Made by a program: the position numbers and the translations under genes. Below are positions 14,232 to 16,869 of a stretch of 16,869 bases of DNA, in pieces; within the stretch, counting starts at the first letter, position 1; each line of letters opens with the position of its first letter. The stretch covers positions 1 through 16,869 of the forward strand of contig DATBKE010000183.1 of NCBI GenBank assembly GCA_036556085.1. Reading direction: 5' to 3'. Below the pieces are notes generated by a model, which made no database searches, had not been told where the DNA came from, and worked only from the letters and a program-made list of their open reading frames with translations. The stretch comes from JACCTH01 sp036556085. Its GTDB lineage: Bacteria > Actinomycetota > Acidimicrobiia > Spongiisociales > ZC4RG35.

Positions 14232-14764
14232 CGTTGGCCCTCGAAGAGCGGCCAGCTCTCGTGTCCAGGGGGGACCAGCTCGACAGCGCGCGGCCAGGAG
14301 ATGGCAAAGAACGGGTCGTCGAACTTGATTGCCCGGACTGCTTCTGGCGTGTATTCGTTGCTGGTGAGGTAAAAGACCTCGGTATTCGGTTCCAAGGTCA
14401 AGTAACCATGGGCACAGCCCTCCGGTACCCAGACCGATCGATGGGAGTCCGCGCTCAACTCGGTACCTTCCCATTGCCCGAACGTCGGAGAATCAGGGCG
14501 CACATCGATCGCAACGTCGAAGACAGATCCCCTGGTGCAGCGCACCAGCTTGGTCTCGGCGAACGGCGCAATCTGGTAGTGGATCCCACGCAAGGTTCCG
14601 ACCTGTGGGCTGAACTGGATGTTCGACTGGGCCCACTCGGCCTTCAAGCCTGCATCGGCAAAGTCATCGGCGCACCATGAACGGGCAAAGAATCCGCGAT
14701 GATCCACGACCGGCTCGAGCTCGATGATCGTGACACCCGCCACGGCTCCGGGCAGGAACTTCAC
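14228..14764 (-). CDS. RmlC-like cupin, dTDP-4-dehydrorhamnose 3,5-epimerase family
   Basis: A 178-residue cupin epimerase related to RmlC/RfbC, which inverts C3 and/or C5 of NDP-4-keto-6-deoxyhexoses. DHRGFFAR (21-28), GTLRGIHYQ (56-64) with the likely catalytic base H62, DVAIDVR (83-89), PEGCAHGYL (114-122) and the probable catalytic Y132 are present. The C-terminal block where RmlC usually has SEKD, whose Asp pairs with the catalytic His, reads PPGHES here. Activity may therefore be altered or limited to one carbon. The GTG start at 14764 overlaps the methyltransferase stop by one base (TAGTG), with AGGAA about 8 nt upstream; its stop overlaps rfbF. Linkage to rfbF suggests a CDP- rather than dTDP-sugar substrate, but this is inferred. 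Confidence 0.85.
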   Translation of the reverse strand: MKFLPGAVAGVTIIELEPVVDHRGFFARSWCADDFADAGLKAEWAQSNIQFSPQVGTLRGIHYQIAPFAETKLVRCTRGSVFDVAIDVRPDSPTFGQWEGTELSADSHRSVWVPEGCAHGYLTLEPNTEVFYLTSNEYTPEAVRAIKFDDPFFAISWPRAVELVPPGHESWPLFEGQR

Positions 14765-15963
14765 TATTCGATTCCTGCCAGTTCGGCTTCGGACACTCCG
14801 ACGGCCCTCGTCTCGGGATGAAGTCCGAGCCCATCGAGCATCTCGGTGATCTCGGGGACGTAGATGGGGTTCATCACAATCACCAGGTCAGGGCTCAGCT
14901 GCTGAAGCTGGGACGGTCCGACGATGAGATGGCCGGAGCCCGGCAGGTACAGGTTCTGTTTGAAGGGGTTGATGTCGACTGCTCCCGCGATCGACTCGTT
15001 CCGCTCGATTGCAGACAGGAAGCCCACCGCCTTGGAGCTCGCTCCCCAGAGCATGACCGTCTTTCCCTGTTCGTGGGCCCGATCGATGGCGCGCCGCCAG
15101 ATCTCGGTTGAGGCAGCGGCCTTGGCGGTGAACTCCGTCGCCGCCTCGACCACTTGCGTCACGGCGTTCTCGTCGACGCTCAGATCAACGGCGCCGACCT
15201 TGGCATCGATGAGCAGGTACTGATCGTCAAAGCCCTTCTGCAGCCGCAACACGCCGAAGCCCACCGACCGAAAGAGGTTCGACAAGGAAGCAAGTGTGAA
15301 GTATGAGCAGTGCTCGTTGTAGACATCCCAGAACGCGCCTTCGGCCAGGATCCGGTCCGCATCCGGGATCTCGAAGAAGACGACTGCATCGGAGTGCCCT
15401 GCTGAGATCCTGGTCAGTCCGACAAATTCGGCAACCGGCCCGATGTGCTCCAGCGTGTGCCTGCAGCAGATCAGATCCCCTGTGAGATCCGTGTGGTCCG
15501 CATCGAAGTATTCCTTCAGGACCTTGATGTCGAGGTCGGTGGCCGCCCGCTCCGGATCGAAGCTGGGATCGATACCAAGACCTCGAGCTCCTGCCTGCCG
15601 GCAGATCCGCTCGAGGAACGATGCTTTGCCACAGCCGATCTCGAAGACCAAGCGGCCGGTCAGGTCGTAGTCGTTGATCAGATGATCGACCAACTCTTGC
15701 TCGAACACCCTGAAACGTGGCGAGTGTGCCTGACTCTCCTCGTACGGCTGGGTGTAGTCCACACTGTCCGGCGAGAACTTCGCATTGAAGATGAAGGCAC
15801 AGTGCTGGCACACCACGAGTTGCAGGTCGCCCCGGGGGTAGGTGACCGCCTCCTCCGGTGTGGTCATGAGAATCAAGCTCGAAAGGGGGATGCCGTCCAC
15901 CTCGTAGATCGATGTGAGGTCCTTTGATCCGCACGCCCAGCAGGATTCGGCTGCACCAGACAT
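14764..15963 (-). CDS. Second C-methyltransferase-like SAM enzyme, TylC3/KijD1 architecture
   Basis: A 399-residue protein with the same three-part layout as the enzyme at 8735-10012 but strongly diverged. The zinc domain has C8/C11 (CWAC) and C52/C55 (CQHC). The SAM domain has VFEIGCGKASFLERI (106-120). YNEH (215-218) replaces YHEH, keeping the Tyr, Glu and final His. The C-terminal Rossmann-like domain starts at VMLWGASSKAV (303-313). The ATG at 15963 places the zinc motif at the N-terminus. A GTG at 15972 overlapping the previous stop as GTGA, or a TTG at 15975, is also possible; the GTG has GGAAGG closer upstream. It lies between rfbF-like copy 2 and the RmlC-like gene. I infer a nucleotide-sugar methyltransferase, possibly with a different position or substrate from its paralogue. 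Confidence 0.82.
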   Translation of the reverse strand: MSGAAESCWACGSKDLTSIYEVDGIPLSSLILMTTPEEAVTYPRGDLQLVVCQHCAFIFNAKFSPDSVDYTQPYEESQAHSPRFRVFEQELVDHLINDYDLTGRLVFEIGCGKASFLERICRQAGARGLGIDPSFDPERAATDLDIKVLKEYFDADHTDLTGDLICCRHTLEHIGPVAEFVGLTRISAGHSDAVVFFEIPDADRILAEGAFWDVYNEHCSYFTLASLSNLFRSVGFGVLRLQKGFDDQYLLIDAKVGAVDLSVDENAVTQVVEAATEFTAKAAASTEIWRRAIDRAHEQGKTVMLWGASSKAVGFLSAIERNESIAGAVDINPFKQNLYLPGSGHLIVGPSQLQQLSPDLVIVMNPIYVPEITEMLDGLGLHPETRAVGVSEAELAGIE

Positions 15964-15968
15964 TGGAG

Positions 15969-16736
15969 TCACCAAACCTTCCAGGGTGGGGAGCTACTCG
16001 ACCAGAGTTCCTGGAGAGTTGCGATGTCTCGCAAGGTGTCCACGCCGTGAAAGAAGCCCTCGTGTCGATATGCCATCAACTCGCCATCCTTGGCCAACCG
16101 AGCAATCGACTCCGGAGAGATCGGCTCGTCGTCGCCAGTGATGTACTCGAAGACCCCTGGTTCGAAGACCATGTAGCCGGCAAAGACCCACCCGGCTTCC
16201 ATCGGCTTCTCGGAGAACTCGACCACGAGGTCGCCATCCAGCCTCAGCTCGCCGAAGCGAGGTGAGGGGTGGGCCGCGGTCACAGTGGCGATGCGCCCGT
16301 GCGAACGGTGGAAGTCGAGGAGCGCGATCAGGTCGATGTCGCCGACTCCGTCGCCAAATGTCGCCATGAAGGGCTCGTGACCGAGTTGTGGTGACAGGCG
16401 CTTGATCCGCCCGCCAGATTGCGTTCCCAGGCCGGTGTCGATCACATCAACGACCCAGTCTGCAATGTCTGGAGGGGTCGCAATCTCTACCTTGCCGGTC
16501 GCCACGTGGATGCGGACGTCGTGCTGGGCGACGTGATAGTCCATGAAGTACCGCTTGATGAGGTCGCCCCGGTAGCCGGCCGCCACGATGAACTCCGAGA
16601 ACCCGAAGTGGGAGTAGTGGGACATCACATGCCAGAGGATCGGCCGCTCGCCGATCTCGATCAGGGGCTTGGGCCCGACCTCAGTGGTACCGGCGAGTCG
16701 GTTTCCTACCCCGCCGGCGAGGATCACAGTCTTCAT
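15969..16736 (-). CDS. RfbF-like sugar-1-phosphate nucleotidyltransferase, diverged copy 2
   Basis: A 255-residue relative of glucose-1-phosphate cytidylyltransferase, clearly homologous to the copy at 13461-14231 along its whole length (for example GGRIKRL, FGDGV.DID, LLDFHRSHGR, TVTA.HP..RFGEL). Retained residues include R13, K23 and D129. Several normally invariant positions differ: N12 for Thr in GGVGNRL, GPKPL for RPKPM, VFAGYM for INGAFF (N185 to F), FFHGVDT for FWQCMDT, and RDIAT for RDKVL. These cluster around the sugar and phosphate site, so a different sugar-1-phosphate or nucleotide is possible. It heads the six-gene operon. The ATG at 16736 is family-supported but lacks a clear ribosome-binding site. 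Confidence 0.85.
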   Translation of the reverse strand: MKTVILAGGVGNRLAGTTEVGPKPLIEIGERPILWHVMSHYSHFGFSEFIVAAGYRGDLIKRYFMDYHVAQHDVRIHVATGKVEIATPPDIADWVVDVIDTGLGTQSGGRIKRLSPQLGHEPFMATFGDGVGDIDLIALLDFHRSHGRIATVTAAHPSPRFGELRLDGDLVVEFSEKPMEAGWVFAGYMVFEPGVFEYITGDDEPISPESIARLAKDGELMAYRHEGFFHGVDTLRDIATLQELWSSSSPPWKVW

Positions 16737-16869
16737 ACGCGGGCAAACACCGCCGAGACACAAATGAAGCGATGCCCGTTCGACCCCCTGCGAATGCACA
16801 TCGCGAAAGGTTCCGCGCCCACTGTTCCCACCCCTACTCCCTTGTCTCGGGCATGACAAACAGACCTGA
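16737..16869 (-). promoter_or_regulatory. Leader/promoter region upstream of the minus-strand sugar operon
   Basis: This 133-bp stretch runs to the window edge and contains no convincing gene. The open frame that continues upstream of ATG 16736 has no family support. On the minus strand, TTGTCA is followed 17 bp later by TAGGGG, a possible but poor promoter about 100 bp before the start codon. Any regulatory site or further gene beyond the edge cannot be seen. Confidence 0.2.

Noticed and set aside
13455..14372. Long plus-strand open frame opposite rfbF copy 1
   Set aside because: It mirrors the coding strand of a gene with complete RfbF signatures, has no ribosome-binding site, and shows no family motif.
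1..16869. Search for tRNA, rRNA, CRISPR arrays, transposases, terminal inverted repeats and riboswitches
   Set aside because: No cloverleaf-like or array-like structure and no mobile-element protein was seen by eye. Short RNAs could be missed without covariance models such as Infernal/Rfam or tRNAscan-SE.

Overview
The window is high-GC bacterial DNA. It is gene-dense, uses many GTG/TTG starts and 1-4 bp gene overlaps, and encodes a SufS-SufU pair and secreted proteins with Thr/Ser-rich linkers. Together these point to an actinobacterium (Actinomycetota), possibly an Acidimicrobiia-like lineage. The class-level guess is weak, and nothing here fixes the species.

Layout. (1) Positions 3-1290: the 3' part of a SUF iron-sulfur operon (sufS truncated by the window edge, then sufU). 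(2) Positions 1375-4685: a signalling module. An OmpR-family response regulator and a histidine kinase form a minus-strand operon (1-bp overlap). It is flanked on both sides by plus-strand genes for small, acidic, secreted or membrane-anchored proteins of unknown function. Each of these two genes has almost the same element upstream, CTTGAC-N4-CCTTGAT, with half-sites 11 bp apart, which is the spacing expected for a tandem OmpR/PhoB-type operator. I infer a self-contained two-component regulon. (3) Positions 4692-6077: a class II fumarase on the minus strand. (4) Positions 6199-16736: a cell-surface polysaccharide locus. It comprises GT2 glycosyltransferase and Wzx-type flippase (+), a TylC3/KijD1-like sugar C-methyltransferase (-), an LhgO-like FAD oxidoreductase (+), and a tightly packed six-gene minus-strand operon. 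In transcription order that operon is rfbF-like nucleotidyltransferase 2, second C-methyltransferase-like protein, RmlC-like epimerase, rfbF nucleotidyltransferase 1, SDR epimerase/dehydratase/reductase, and sulfotransferase.

How the genes work together. The rfbF, RmlC-like, C-methyltransferase and SDR genes form a plausible route from hexose-1-phosphate through a CDP-sugar to a branched (C-methylated) deoxy-sugar. The GT2 enzyme would transfer a sugar, the flippase would export the lipid-linked unit, and the sulfotransferase could sulfate the glycan or another surface molecule. A CDP-glucose 4,6-dehydratase (RfbG), which the pathway would need, is not in the window and may lie beyond the right edge. 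The end product is unknown.

I saw no tRNA, rRNA, CRISPR array, transposase or phage gene. The points most worth following are the predicted two-component regulon with its two orphan secreted proteins, and the sugar operon with two diverged nucleotidyltransferases plus two diverged C-methyltransferases.
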